From the NCBI GenBank assembly GCA_904419745.1, contig CAJFSS010000005.1, positions 62,001-126,000 of the forward strand: 64,000 nucleotides of DNA, read 5' to 3'. Source of the stretch: Candidatus Pseudoruminococcus merdavium. Its GTDB lineage: Bacteria; Bacillota; Clostridia; Oscillospirales; Ruminococcaceae. The notes beneath the pieces were generated by a model that worked only from the letters and a program-made list of their open reading frames with translations, was not told where the DNA came from and made no database searches. Positions 8,534 to 17,974 of this stretch are shown here, one piece after another (positions within the stretch are counted from its first letter, which is position 1; each line of letters starts with the position of its first letter). The translations under genes and the position numbers were made by a program.

Positions 8534-10477
8534 TTAACATAGTTCTTTTTCCAGGTCGCTTTCCGGCGGATTCATCTGCCCTATGTTGGGTTCTTTCGGG
8601 TGCTTTCCGTAATCCAGGGAAATATGTATCCTCTCAAGGTATTCCTTGTAGTCCTCGCCGAACAGATTGTTTAGATTATCAGGAGCAAAGTAGTCCTGCA
8701 CAGGTTCCAGTTTGAGCGCCAGGTCTTCCAGAAATCCCAGTCCCTGTGGGTTATAGTACTGGTACGAGGATACAATGGATACTGGGCCGGACAAGGTAGG
8801 CAGGTAGACGGCATATTCGACCGCCTCCCCCTTTTCCATGTCTGGCTCAATCCCGGCTTTTTTCCGGAATGCTTCTATTTTTTCATTGATCCCCAGGAAA
8901 CCGTCGGGTTGGCTGGGCAAAAGGTTGTGAAAATCATCGGAAATAATTTCAAACAAGGATTCTTTCCCTTTCGCCTGTTCCAGATATTTTTGTACTTTGT
9001 TGACTGCCGTAAGCGGTGGGAGTTTTGATTTCAATAGGTGATCAATCCTGGGGCTTTTTTCAAGGAATTCTGACAGAATTGTATTGGGTTCGGGTTTCTG
9101 GAACCCATACCGTTCCAGGTAGTCGGCCTTTTTTTCCGAGACAACCCTCTGCACCTCGTCCGTCCAATAAAAGGGGGAATCGGCAATTTCGTCGTAGATA
9201 TCGGAAAGCACGTTTTGATGGATGCAAAGTATGTGATCAGGAAGCAGATAGGATACCGGATCTTTTGAAAAAGGCGTAGCTGCGCCATTCCCAACCGTAT
9301 ATAGTTCTTCCGGGCGGCTGCTGATACAGTAGCCCCTGACAGGAGGCGGCACTTCCACTAATCCGGACGGCTCCCCATACCTGGAATCCCGCAGGCTTCC
9401 CATAGAGCGTTTGCAATACTCCCGGAAGGACTGTTTTTGTTGTTTCTGCGTCTCTGAAAGTGCGTTTTCCAATGTCTTTTGGACTTTCGCCATAACAGTC
9501 TGGATATGGCTGATGTCCTCAAAGATTTCATAGGAGTTTGACGACTCAAGGTAGTAGTTGAGATGGTTTTTTCCATGTTCCCATGGTTCAATTCCAATGT
9601 CTATACCGATTTCCTGTACAACGCAGTCTGAAATGACTTGTTTCCGCATACAGGCGTTCTCCGTATGGAGGGGGAGGCTCTCCGCTATTTTGGAAGTATA
9701 CCGTTGCAGGAGACCATAGATGGTATCCTGTGTATTGTCCAAATCGATCCCATTCAAGTCCAGAACCCCTCCAGTTTCTTTTCTGATTTCGGCAAACAGC
9801 TTTCCGGACAGGATAGGGAGGGTGTGGGGGCTGACCCAAATGGTACGGTGTTTTCCCGTTTTGGTTTCTTTTTGAGGGAGGCGGCTGTTGATTTGGGAAG
9901 AGGAAAAAACGGTGGAAAAATGGTACTCTTCTTTTCCGTTTACTTTTTTTGTCCGGATGGTATAGAAAGCTTTGCTTCCGGATTTTACTCGGCATCCAAG
10001 CCCTTTCCATTCCTCAAAGGTTTTTAACTCCCCTTCCGGGCGTCCGCGCGCGGAAACCAGCAGGGCGTTCGTTGTCCGATATTTCCGCAGGGCGTGTACC
10101 GTGTCCAGCAGCTGCTCCGGGGTTAACACGGCAGGCAGCCCCTCTCGGATTAAAGAAAGGCTGTGATCAGCTGGGGATTTCAGATCACACAAGGACAGGG
10201 GATCCACACGCTCACGGGGGAGAGTGGCATAAGGCAATCGGTCGGCTTTGATGTTATGTTCTGCAATTTGATACAGGTAATTGATGAGTTTCCCTTTCCG
10301 TTTTGTGGCGGTTAGGCGCCCGGCTAGATTATGGTAATCTTTCCGGTGCAGGTATACCATGGCATGGGATGGGCGTTCATCCGATTGCTTTACGTCTAGC
10401 GCACTGTCCAGGTAAACATAGTTGTGATAAGGTTTTGTACCGAGGAGACGGTATATCTGGGTTAAAAGGTCTTTCAT
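8534..10477 (-). CDS. ArdC-like N-terminal domain protein, unknown C-terminal region
   Basis: This is a 647-residue protein. Residues of about 110-215 resemble the ArdC/TraC-type single-strand DNA binding domain (DUF1738-like): the run N-A-L-L-V-S-A-R-G-R-P is followed by FEEWKGLGCRVKSGSKAF. A region with an H-residue-rich turn (W-E-H-G-K-N-H) follows near residue 305, and the last 350 residues are not recognised. Proteins with this domain are carried by plasmids and conjugative elements and are thought to coat or protect incoming DNA. The start has an AGGAGG site. The gene lies between the replication gene and a coiled-coil protein, each with its own terminator. The function of the C-terminal half is unknown. 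Confidence 0.55.
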   Translation of the reverse strand: MKDLLTQIYRLLGTKPYHNYVYLDSALDVKQSDERPSHAMVYLHRKDYHNLAGRLTATKRKGKLINYLYQIAEHNIKADRLPYATLPRERVDPLSLCDLKSPADHSLSLIREGLPAVLTPEQLLDTVHALRKYRTTNALLVSARGRPEGELKTFEEWKGLGCRVKSGSKAFYTIRTKKVNGKEEYHFSTVFSSSQINSRLPQKETKTGKHRTIWVSPHTLPILSGKLFAEIRKETGGVLDLNGIDLDNTQDTIYGLLQRYTSKIAESLPLHTENACMRKQVISDCVVQEIGIDIGIEPWEHGKNHLNYYLESSNSYEIFEDISHIQTVMAKVQKTLENALSETQKQQKQSFREYCKRSMGSLRDSRYGEPSGLVEVPPPVRGYCISSRPEELYTVGNGAATPFSKDPVSYLLPDHILCIHQNVLSDIYDEIADSPFYWTDEVQRVVSEKKADYLERYGFQKPEPNTILSEFLEKSPRIDHLLKSKLPPLTAVNKVQKYLEQAKGKESLFEIISDDFHNLLPSQPDGFLGINEKIEAFRKKAGIEPDMEKGEAVEYAVYLPTLSGPVSIVSSYQYYNPQGLGFLEDLALKLEPVQDYFAPDNLNNLFGEDYKEYLERIHISLDYGKHPKEPNIGQMNPPESDLEKELC

Positions 10478-10511
10478 CCCGGTTTCCTCCTGTCATAAAA
10501 ATGGATATAAA

Positions 10512-10540
10512 AAAACACCGGTTTTTTAACCGGTGTTTGG
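10512..10540 (-). terminator. Rho-independent terminator
   Basis: The stem AAACACCGGTT/AACCGGTGTTT is followed on the minus strand by a T run. It ends the coiled-coil membrane protein gene. Confidence 0.8.
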
Positions 10541-10554
10541 GAAGTGGTTGTCAT

Positions 10555-11115
10555 TTATAAAGAAAGGCTATCGTGCCCGATCTCATGCGTTATATAGCGA
10601 TCCAATTCTTTTTGCAGCTCTTTGGTTTTCTGTTTGAGTACAGTGATTTCTCGTTCTCTTTCCAAAAGCAATTGGGTGAGCTGGATATTCTCATAGTGGA
10701 GGGCTTTCATTTGTTCTCCAAAAGCGGAGAGTTTTTCAATACTGTCTGCCATTTCTTTTTGGGAATATGTAAGATGGGAATATCGATTATTCCGTTCCTG
10801 GATTTCCTTAAAAAAACCAGATGACAGGGCGTCCACGCTTTTTTCAGCTTTCGAGAGGTTCGCTATGATTTCCCGGGTCTGTGAAGTGATTAGTAGATCT
10901 GTTTTTTCGTGATCTGCATGTAAAAGGGTATGTTCCTTGATGTTTTCCTCTTTCAGCTCATTGGTGTTTTGGACAGCCTTGTTCCCTGCATCCTTAATCT
11001 CTTTCAGATGTGAGCTATGGCTGATTGCATTGACAATGATCGTCGTCAGGCTTGCAATAGCTGTACCAACAATACTGGCAAATACAGAATCCACAATTAA
11101 TTTCCCCCAGTCCAT
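10555..11115 (-). CDS. Membrane-anchored coiled-coil protein, unknown function
   Basis: This 186-residue protein has a hydrophobic segment at about residues 7-29, then a long charged region rich in E, K and Q with heptad spacing (about 35-175). It is predicted to be a membrane-tethered coiled coil. A strong AAGGAGG ribosome binding site precedes the ATG. No catalytic motif is visible. Similar proteins are common cargo in conjugative elements, but nothing here defines its role. Confidence 0.6.
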   Translation of the reverse strand: MDWGKLIVDSVFASIVGTAIASLTTIIVNAISHSSHLKEIKDAGNKAVQNTNELKEENIKEHTLLHADHEKTDLLITSQTREIIANLSKAEKSVDALSSGFFKEIQERNNRYSHLTYSQKEMADSIEKLSAFGEQMKALHYENIQLTQLLLEREREITVLKQKTKELQKELDRYITHEIGHDSLSL

Positions 11116-11146
11116 TTTTTACCTCCTTATTATATACAGCAATTGC

Positions 11147-12232
11147 TTATAGATCAATTCCATCGATTTCCGTCTGTTTTTCCCTTTTCCTGCGCTTCAT
11201 GAGGAACCATACTGTCATTGCGGCAGCCAGGAGAAGGAGCAGGGAACTTCCGGCAATTGCTGCAATCCATATATAACTGTTTGGGATGGGTACATACGCG
11301 GCGGATGCTTCCACGGTATAGAGGGATTCGCCTGTATAGGAAGTGTCAGAAGCTTTGTAATGTGCCGTTGCTGTCCATCCGGGGCAATCCGGCAGGGAAA
11401 CAGTGGATTCATAAACAGCTTCATAATGGGCTGCATAGCGGCTTCCAGTTGCAACGGCGTCCCGGTAGGTAATCTCTCCTACCTGGTATGGTTCGCCGCT
11501 CCACTGTACGTCTTCAATCCGGTACCGCCCTGTGTCCAGCCCAAGCTGTTGGAGGATCGTGTTTTCATGTCCCTGGATTGCCGGCCTGTCAGGGTTATAT
11601 GGGATCAATTCCTCCCCAAGCCGATAATATTCAGCGTCATACATGGATACTTGGAGAGGGATTGAGACGTCATTGACCCAACCCCAATCCTGGATCAAGC
11701 GTAATTCCTTAAAATCCAGTGTAACAGGGACAATCTGTCCGGATTGCTTATCCTGATAGGATACAGTTTTGGTCTGCTCTGGATGGGGCTGTGTTGTTTT
11801 TAAGTCGTAATCAGTTGTGGCTGTTACTGTCTCTGTACGGTTTTGGATAGTCTGCGGCTGATAAGTAACCGTGTCGAGCTGGAATGTCTGCGTTTCCCCT
11901 CCGCGCTCAATAGAGATGGATTCCTGGGGATGGGCTTCCTCTTTGCTGTACAGGTCGCGGAAATCCATTTCATAAGTGGTTTCGGTATCTTCTTCCTGTT
12001 TTTCTGCCTTTACTACCTGGTATCCAATATGACTGAGTTCGTATTGTTTTCCGCTCCGGGTTATCCTGGTTTCAAACAGGCTGTCAAACTGGGCGTGGAA
12101 ATCTGTATCCATGGTTTCAAAAGTCTGTGTCTGTATAAGTTCCTGTGTTTGCGGGCTGGCTGCCCCAACAGGGACAGATAACAAAAGAGCGCCGGCCAAA
12201 AGTCCGGCGCACATACATCTTATTTTGTTCAT
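11147..12232 (-). CDS. Secreted, C-terminally anchored surface protein, unknown function
   Basis: This 361-residue protein has a clear signal peptide (residues 1-25, ending VGAAS), a beta-rich extracellular region with many T, Q, Y and E residues, one C-terminal transmembrane helix (about 322-345) and a basic tail KRRKREK. It is therefore a single-pass surface protein facing outward. It follows the large adhesin gene, so it is likely expressed with it and may help display or anchor it; this is inferred from position. The ATG has AAGGAGG upstream. A palindrome shared with parAB lies 30 bases upstream of the start. No known domain was recognised. Confidence 0.6.
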   Translation of the reverse strand: MNKIRCMCAGLLAGALLLSVPVGAASPQTQELIQTQTFETMDTDFHAQFDSLFETRITRSGKQYELSHIGYQVVKAEKQEEDTETTYEMDFRDLYSKEEAHPQESISIERGGETQTFQLDTVTYQPQTIQNRTETVTATTDYDLKTTQPHPEQTKTVSYQDKQSGQIVPVTLDFKELRLIQDWGWVNDVSIPLQVSMYDAEYYRLGEELIPYNPDRPAIQGHENTILQQLGLDTGRYRIEDVQWSGEPYQVGEITYRDAVATGSRYAAHYEAVYESTVSLPDCPGWTATAHYKASDTSYTGESLYTVEASAAYVPIPNSYIWIAAIAGSSLLLLLAAAMTVWFLMKRRKREKQTEIDGIDL

Positions 12233-12260
12233 CTGTAATCCTCCTTGACTGGTTCTCTAT

Positions 12261-12281
12261 TTACTGCCCCAGGGACAGTAA
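12261..12281. promoter_or_regulatory. Copy 1 of a GC-rich palindrome (candidate ParB or repressor site)
   Basis: TTACTGCCCC, one central base, then GGGACAGTAA: an inverted repeat with one mismatched pair. The same motif occurs at 19761-19781 and 21533-21553. It sits just upstream of the 12232 start codon. Confidence 0.5.
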
Positions 12282-12286
12282 TGCAG

Positions 12287-12320
12287 AAAAGCCTGTAACC
12301 ATGCGGGGTTACAGGCTTTT
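12287..12320 (-). terminator. Rho-independent terminator after the adhesin gene
   Basis: The stem AAAAGCCTGTAACC/GGTTACAGGCTTTT lies immediately downstream of the adhesin stop codon. Confidence 0.8.
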
Positions 12321-12326
12321 AGATAG

Positions 12327-15300
12327 TTATTTCCGGGATCTGCGTTTGAACAGCAGGATTCCAATGCCGGACAGGCTCAAAAGGGAAAGGGATACCGTTA
12401 ATGCCAAATGGGAAGGATCTCCGGTAGGGATACCAATGGCCTCATCATGTCCCTGTTCAGTGTAGTCTGCCGTAATCATACCAATTTTAGGCTCGTCCTC
12501 CATGTCAAAGGTAATGACCTGGCCTTGTTCGTTGATAGAAAATGGGTATTCCGTCGGTTCAAGATGATACCGATCTGGAGCGATCATTTCTTTTAGAATG
12601 TAATCCCCATAAGGCAGCATAGAACTGATTGCATGACCTTCTTTATCTGTCACCAGGGTTTCAATATAGTTCCCGTTTAAATCATAAATGTCATAGTGCG
12701 CATTGGGTAATAATTTCCCATCAAAGGAAGAACGCTTATACAGTTCTACCTGTCCCCGGATCACCGTATTCAGGATTTCATTGTATGTTTCGTTTAAATC
12801 TTTCCAGACAAGAGGGATGGTCTGTTCTGTATACTCGAATCCGAAATCGTATTTTTCAGGATTCAGGTTATAGCCCTCTGCCGTTTGAAGTTCCTGTAAA
12901 TAAAGGTCTGCGCCTTCCCAGTAGTCCGTATTGGAAATCCCATTGAAACTGCTGTCCAATCCAATCACATCAACCAGTTCATCTGCTCCCAGCACTTCTG
13001 CGCCGTCCGCATTTAAGACGGGGGCTTTGGTTCTGACCCCAAAGATTATGTCCTGATAGGCTTCCGGGTTCGGATAAACCTCATTTTCTTCGATGGTCTT
13101 TGCAAAGCGGAGTTTGTATTTCTGACGGCTGTTTTCCGCGTCCACCTGCACTGTGAATTGCTGTACTTCCGGGGAATCATAGCCCAGCTCAACTTCAAAT
13201 TCATTGGAACCAAGGAAATAACCATATGGGGCTTCTTTTTCCCTGATAAGTACTTTTCCAGATAAAGACCGCAAGGGCTTGAATACTGCCGGGGAACCGT
13301 CCTCCCCGGTTATCTGTGTATCAATTAGATCCCCTGCGTGATACCACAATGTCCCATCCGGGGAAACGATATCAGTTAACGCTACCATCTCAAATGCAGC
13401 TCCGCCAAGGTTCCGGATTTCATAGATTGGCGCGTAGACTTTCCCAAACTCGGTCATGCGGAAATCAAAGTTGGAGAGTACCTCCCCTTGTTTCAGGATT
13501 TCAATCTGGACAAGCTGCGCGTCATTTGTTACGGAATCGGCAAACAGTACAACAGAAATATGGCTTTCTCCCGGTGAAACTTCAATTTCATGGACTGAGG
13601 TATCCAAGACATATCCAAGCGGGCATTCTATCTCCTGATAACACAGGGTAACGGGTTCTTTTCCTACAAATAGCGCCGGTGTTGTCGAAGTTCCATCCTT
13701 GCCGGTTATCAGCGTCCCTATAATTTCTCCGGCCTTATACCGCACCGTTCCATCCGCACTCACCACATCGGATTTAAACCAATACTGATATTTTGCGTTT
13801 TGCAGTGGTTTTGCCGTTACACTGTCCGTTTTGGTCAAAGTAAAAGTGAATTTCTGCGCGTCATCTGTTACCTCGTCAGCGAGCAGGACAACAGAAATCG
13901 TGGAGTCACCTGGTGAAACTGTAATTTTGTGTATCTCTGGGTCAAGCACATATCCCGGAGGGCTGACAGTCTCCTGATAGCACAGGGTAACGGGCTCTTT
14001 TCCGATATACAGTTCAACTGATGTATCCGAGCCATCCTCCCCGGTAGACAGGGTATCCACTGTTTCTCCTGCTTTGTATCTCAGGGTTCCATCCGCAGTA
14101 ACAACATCGTTTTCAAACCACAATTTGTATTCGGCTCCCGGAACAGCCTTTTCCGTCCCACTGTCCGTTTTGGTCAAAGTAAAAGTGAATTTCTGGCTGT
14201 CGTCCGTCACGGAATCAGCATATTGCTTCACGGAAATGTGGCTTTCTCCCGGTGAAACCGTAATTTTGTGTATCTCTGGGTCAAGCACATATCCCGGAGG
14301 GCTGACTGTCTCCTGATAGCACAGGGTAACAGGCTCTTTTCCGATATACAATTCAACCGATGTGTCCGAACCATCCTCCCCGGTGGACAGGGTATCCACT
14401 GTTTCTCCTGCTTTGTATCGCAGGGTTCCATCCGCAGTGACAACATCGTTTTCAAACCACAATTTGTATTCGGCTCCCGGAACAGCCTTTTCCGTCCCAC
14501 TGTCTGTTTTAGTTAAGGTAAAAGTGAATTTCTGGGTGTCATCCGTCACGGAATCAGCATATTGCTTCACGGAAATGTGGCTTTCTCCCGGTAAAACCGT
14601 AACTTTGTGTATCTCTGAGTCAAGCACATATCCCGGAGGGCTGACTGTCTCTTGATAGCACAGGGTTACAGGCTCTTTTCCGATATACAATTCAACCGAT
14701 GTGTCCGAACCATCCTCCCCGGTGGACAGGGTATCGACTGTCTCTCCTAATTTGTATCTCAGGGTTCCATCCGCAGTGACAACATCGTTTTCAAACCACA
14801 ATTTGTATTCGGCTCCTGGAACAGCCTTTTCCGTCCCACTGTCCGTTTTGGTCAAAGTAAAAGTGAATTTCTGCGCGTTGTCATTTGCCGTAATGCTGAT
14901 AGTCTGTCCATCCTCCGTGATAGTTACTGGGTATTTCGTAGGGTTGATTACATATCCATCCGGGGCGGTAAGTTCCTGGAAATAATAGGTTTTTCCGGCA
15001 ACATACATTTTTGATGTTTTTGAGTAGTCGTTCTGTTGGGTTGTCAACTTTTCCAACAGATTTCCTTGCGAATCAAAAAAGCCGTAAACCGCGCCGGGGA
15101 TTTGTTTCCCTGTTTCGCTGTCCTCCTTGCGGATCTGTGCCCACCCTTTTTTCAGGGTGTTGTGGAATTTCAATTCCACTGTCTTTGTGATGGATGCGGT
15201 AAAGGTCTGGGACTGTGGCTGGATATATTGCGATGGGACGTCCATTTCCGTTGCGGTATATTTGTATCCGTCTATCAAATCAGTGGCATTGATTTCACCT

Positions 15301-16371
15301 TTGCTATTTGTTACGAATGTCTTGTTATATCCTAAAGCAGAATTGGAAATCCGGATTTTAATCCCTGATACGTTCCCGTCATCCGATGTTTTTACAATAT
15401 GTGCCTTAGACAGGCTGTTGGTCTTGATTTTGACATAGGCGCGCACAGGGTCGGTCGGGCTTTCTCCATGCACCTTGACTTGATCGGCTCCGCATTTGTC
15501 CTCCAGCAGTTCCCACCAGACAATCTTTGCATTCGGGTTTTGCAGGGTCGCGCTCTTGTAGGTGGATACAGTCCTTGCGTTTGGGATTACGGTTTTTGTC
15601 TGCAATTTCAATGTGTTGCCGCTGCGGGTGACTTTTACATCACTCCCAAACTCAAAAGTAAAGCTGGCAAGGATATTATTGGTATCGGTTAAAGTTGTCT
15701 CATAGTACCCTGTGGAAGCGTTGTAGTTGAGGGTCACAGTGGATGCTGTTACTGAGTTTGTTTTCGCAAAAGATGGAACTTTATTGTGGTTCAAAATTTC
15801 ACTCTTGATTTTAAAATACAGATCCCGGATTTCCCGGTGATATGTCCCGGTAATCCAGTCCGTGGAAAAGCCATTCACAAAATCTGATTCGTAGGTAGAG
15901 TTGTTAAAGACATTGTCCGCAATCGCCCACATCATGACCTGGGTAGCGTAGTATTCCGCGTCCGCAGAATACCCCCATTTGGTTGTACCATCATATCCAT
16001 ACATGAGAGCATAGGTGGCGTATAACTGTTGTGTATAGCTCAATTTTGTAAAATTCGTGCTGGAAGAAACAGTCCCACCTGGTGTAAAGTTGGGGTTGCG
16101 GAACTCGATACAGTATGCAGGATACCGCTTCCCATCCGCTGAGACAAATGTCCAGCGTTCCACCTCGTTTGCCGTCATACTGTGTCCTTTATACTTGGCG
16201 GGTACGTTGGAGTAAATCCCCGGTAAAATCATACCCATAGGGCAGGCGCGAGGTTTTCTCAATGTGATCGGCTGCTGCGCTCACACTTGCCGGCAAAAAG
16301 GTGACAACCATCATGATTGCCATCAATGCTGCTGAAATCCTTTTCCAAAATTTTTTTGCTGTTCTTTTCAT
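12327..16371 (-). CDS. Thioester-domain/Cna-B (SpaA-type) surface adhesin, frameshifted after the signal peptide
   Basis: This is a large cell-wall adhesin. The mature part (about 1,310 codons, from 16262) has an N-terminal thioester-type domain with a Y-C-I-E motif and a downstream A-T-Q-V-M-M-W motif, the Cys and Gln expected to form the internal thioester. Many Cna-B/SpaA-type repeats follow, three of them nearly identical. The protein ends with an IPTGD motif, a hydrophobic helix and KRRSRK, a sorting-signal-like end without a canonical LPXTG. The signal peptide (ATG 16371, ribosome binding site GGGGAG, Ala-rich cleavage region) is in a different frame from the mature part: the signal frame stops near 16189, and the mature frame has a stop upstream of 16280. 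One extra or missing base between about 16215 and 16265 would explain this. It could be a real mutation, a switch or a sequence error. Confidence 0.8.
13518..14873 (-). repeat. Tandem 339-bp repeats encoding Cna-B modules
   Basis: Four in-register 339-bp units (113 codons) are visible, with boundaries at 14873, 14534, 14195 and 13856. The first three are nearly identical in DNA and the fourth is diverged. They encode successive collagen-adhesin B-type stalk domains, and recombination could change their number. Confidence 0.85.
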
Positions 16372-16610
16372 AAGGCTCCCCTTTCTTAGTTTCACTGTAA
16401 TTGGACAGAAAAAAACGTGTGCAGCTTGCACACAGTTTCAGGCAACAAAAAAAGCCGTATAAGCATACTTCTCCCCTGTAAGGATAAAAGTAATACTTAT
16501 ACGGCCCTCCGGCTCGATTGTCTGTCTATAGGACTGGTATCAACGGCTCGTAAGGCTCTATTTAATGTTGAGGATCTCTATAGACGTGCAGTGAAATCAT
16601 TTATGATTTC
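16372..16610 (-). promoter_or_regulatory. Long structured 5' leader of the adhesin gene with two terminator-like hairpins
   Basis: On the minus strand, the leader begins with GAAATCA/TGATTTC (16593-16610). Nested stems follow: GTCTATAG/CTATAGAC (16578-16585 with 16524-16531) enclosing TCAAC/GTTGA (16567-16571 with 16540-16544). Next comes a GCCGTATAAG/CTTATACGGC hairpin (16496-16505 with 16454-16463) followed by T7. A second hairpin, GTGTGCA/TGCACAC (16417-16433), is also followed by T7. Terminators this close to the start codon suggest attenuation or a small RNA. No known riboswitch class was recognised. Confidence 0.55.
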
Positions 16611-16616
16611 GTCCAA

Positions 16617-16645
16617 ATAGTAACATAATATTACTAATTCTTCAA
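16617..16645 (-). promoter_or_regulatory. Promoter for the adhesin leader
   Basis: On the minus strand, TTGAAG (16640-16645) and TACTAT (16617-16622) are separated by 17 bases in an AT-rich region. The predicted start is near 16610. Confidence 0.5.
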
Positions 16646-16702
16646 TATAAATATATTTTGTTACTGTATAATTTACAATTTATTTACAATTAGTGGGCAA
16701 AG

Positions 16703-16733
16703 AAAAAACGTGTGCAAGTTGCACACGTTTTTT
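16703..16733 (-). terminator. Rho-independent terminator
   Basis: The stem AAAAAACGTGTGCAA/TTGCACACGTTTTTT lies directly after the repeat-rich protein gene. Its core is nearly identical to the second hairpin in the adhesin leader. Confidence 0.85.
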
Positions 16734-16734
16734 C

Positions 16735-17766
16735 TTATCCCATAAAAACATAAATCCACCATATGGGTTGGCCTTCCCATGTGGCAGGCTCATAATACAA
16801 TCCAAAATCATAAATACCCTCTGCTTTGTATCGCAACAGGCGATCCACTACCTCACCATAAGGGGTGTATACTTTCGCGTTGGTTTCCACTGGATGTTCC
16901 CAGCTGGAATTATCCTTATTCATTTCTGGCCAATATTTCATCCCTTGGCTGGTTAGATATTTGATTGCTGCGTTTACGGATGCTTGGATTTCCGCTTCGG
17001 TGTAGCTGGATTTTATTTTATTACCAAGCGGATCGTACTTCCTGGCATCTTCTGGAATTGTAGCATTGACTGGAAGTTCAGGTTCTTCCGGCTTGCTCTC
17101 AACGGGAGGTTTTGGGGTGCTGCTCGTCCCGCCGCCGGAAGGTTTTGACGGGGTGGATTCCGGTTTTGATGGGGTAGAGCTGCTGCCGGATGGCTTGGAG
17201 GAAGTGCTTCCACCGCCGGACGGTTTAGACGGGGTTTGAGGTTTGGAAGAAGTGTCGTTGGAAGGTTTGGAAGAGCTGGAACCTCCATTTCCGCCGGACG
17301 GCTTGATCACAGTCTGCGTTTCCCCGTTTGGCTTTGTTGTCGTCTGGGTGGTGGAACCATCCTTATTAGTTGTCACCTCTGTGACGGTTCCATCTTTCTT
17401 GGTGGTGACTTCTTTTGTCGTCCCGTCTTTTTGGCGTGTTACCTCTTTGACGGAACCGTCTTTCGCGGTTGTTACCTCTTTCACTGTCCCATCGGCATAC
17501 TGCTCAACAACAGTTGTAGTCCCGTCCTCATTTTGAACAGTTTCCGTGGATTTGGGGATTTCTGTGGAAGAAACGGAAAGCGTCCCACTGACGGGATCGG
17601 TTCCCGAAGATGATACAACTTCCAGCCCGCCGCCGGCGTTTAGGGCGACAAATGTAACCGTGCCGGCAATCAAAAGGACGGCAGCGCCGGCTGTCGATCC
17701 AATGGCAATCGCCTTTTTCCTATTCTCCCGTATCCATATTTTAAATTTTTCTATCAGATCTTTCAT
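16735..17766 (-). CDS. Membrane-anchored repeat-rich surface protein, unknown function
   Basis: This 343-residue protein has a short basic N-terminus, one transmembrane helix (about residues 18-40) and an extracellular region. The region starts with about six short KDG-x-x-x-E-V-T-T repeats (residues 70-150), continues through a long Ser/Pro/Gly/Lys-rich linker (150-235) and ends in a folded C-terminal domain of about 100 residues rich in Trp and Tyr. The linker resembles wall-spanning segments, so the C-terminal domain is probably displayed outside the cell. The ATG at 17766 is preceded by AAAGGGG. The open frame upstream of it (to 18057) is not supported by a ribosome binding site. It may work with the neighbouring CpaE-like protein, but this is only positional. 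Confidence 0.6.
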   Translation of the reverse strand: MKDLIEKFKIWIRENRKKAIAIGSTAGAAVLLIAGTVTFVALNAGGGLEVVSSSGTDPVSGTLSVSSTEIPKSTETVQNEDGTTTVVEQYADGTVKEVTTAKDGSVKEVTRQKDGTTKEVTTKKDGTVTEVTTNKDGSTTQTTTKPNGETQTVIKPSGGNGGSSSSKPSNDTSSKPQTPSKPSGGGSTSSKPSGSSSTPSKPESTPSKPSGGGTSSTPKPPVESKPEEPELPVNATIPEDARKYDPLGNKIKSSYTEAEIQASVNAAIKYLTSQGMKYWPEMNKDNSSWEHPVETNAKVYTPYGEVVDRLLRYKAEGIYDFGLYYEPATWEGQPIWWIYVFMG

Positions 17767-17806
17767 AAGGATTCCCCTTTCAGAATTGGTATGGAACCTT
17801 ATCCAC

Positions 17807-17834
17807 AGGATACCATACTTGTAAAAATTGTCAA
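17807..17834 (-). promoter_or_regulatory. Promoter for the repeat-rich surface protein
   Basis: On the minus strand, TTGACA (17829-17834) is followed after 16 bases by TATCCT (17807-17812), about 40 bases before the start codon. Confidence 0.5.
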
Positions 17835-17852
17835 CCATTTCCAGTGTTTCGA

Positions 17853-17950
17853 CAACCCCTGTCCCGGCCGGGGAAGGGGATATAGCCGTAATATCATCAT
17901 CTTTATTGGAAAAAAGGAGGAAAACAGTTCCCCCGGCCGGCACAGGGGTC
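17853..17950. repeat. GC-rich imperfect inverted repeat
   Basis: Two arms of about 20 bases containing CCCCTGTCCCGGCCGGGGAA (17856-17875) and its near-complement (17928-17949) are separated by about 50 bases. Each arm itself contains CCGGCCGG. There is no T run after it, so it is not a simple terminator. It lies upstream of the promoter of the repeat-rich protein. Confidence 0.6.
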
Positions 17951-17974
17951 GCCGCTATATACTGGTTAGGCCAG

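Noticed and set aside
13518-14873. CRISPR-like repeat spacing
   Set aside because: The repeats are 339 bp, in frame and coding for Cna-B modules; there are no short repeats with unique spacers.
16372-16610. c-di-GMP riboswitch before the adhesin
   Set aside because: The conserved core sequences of class I and class II c-di-GMP riboswitches as I know them are not present.
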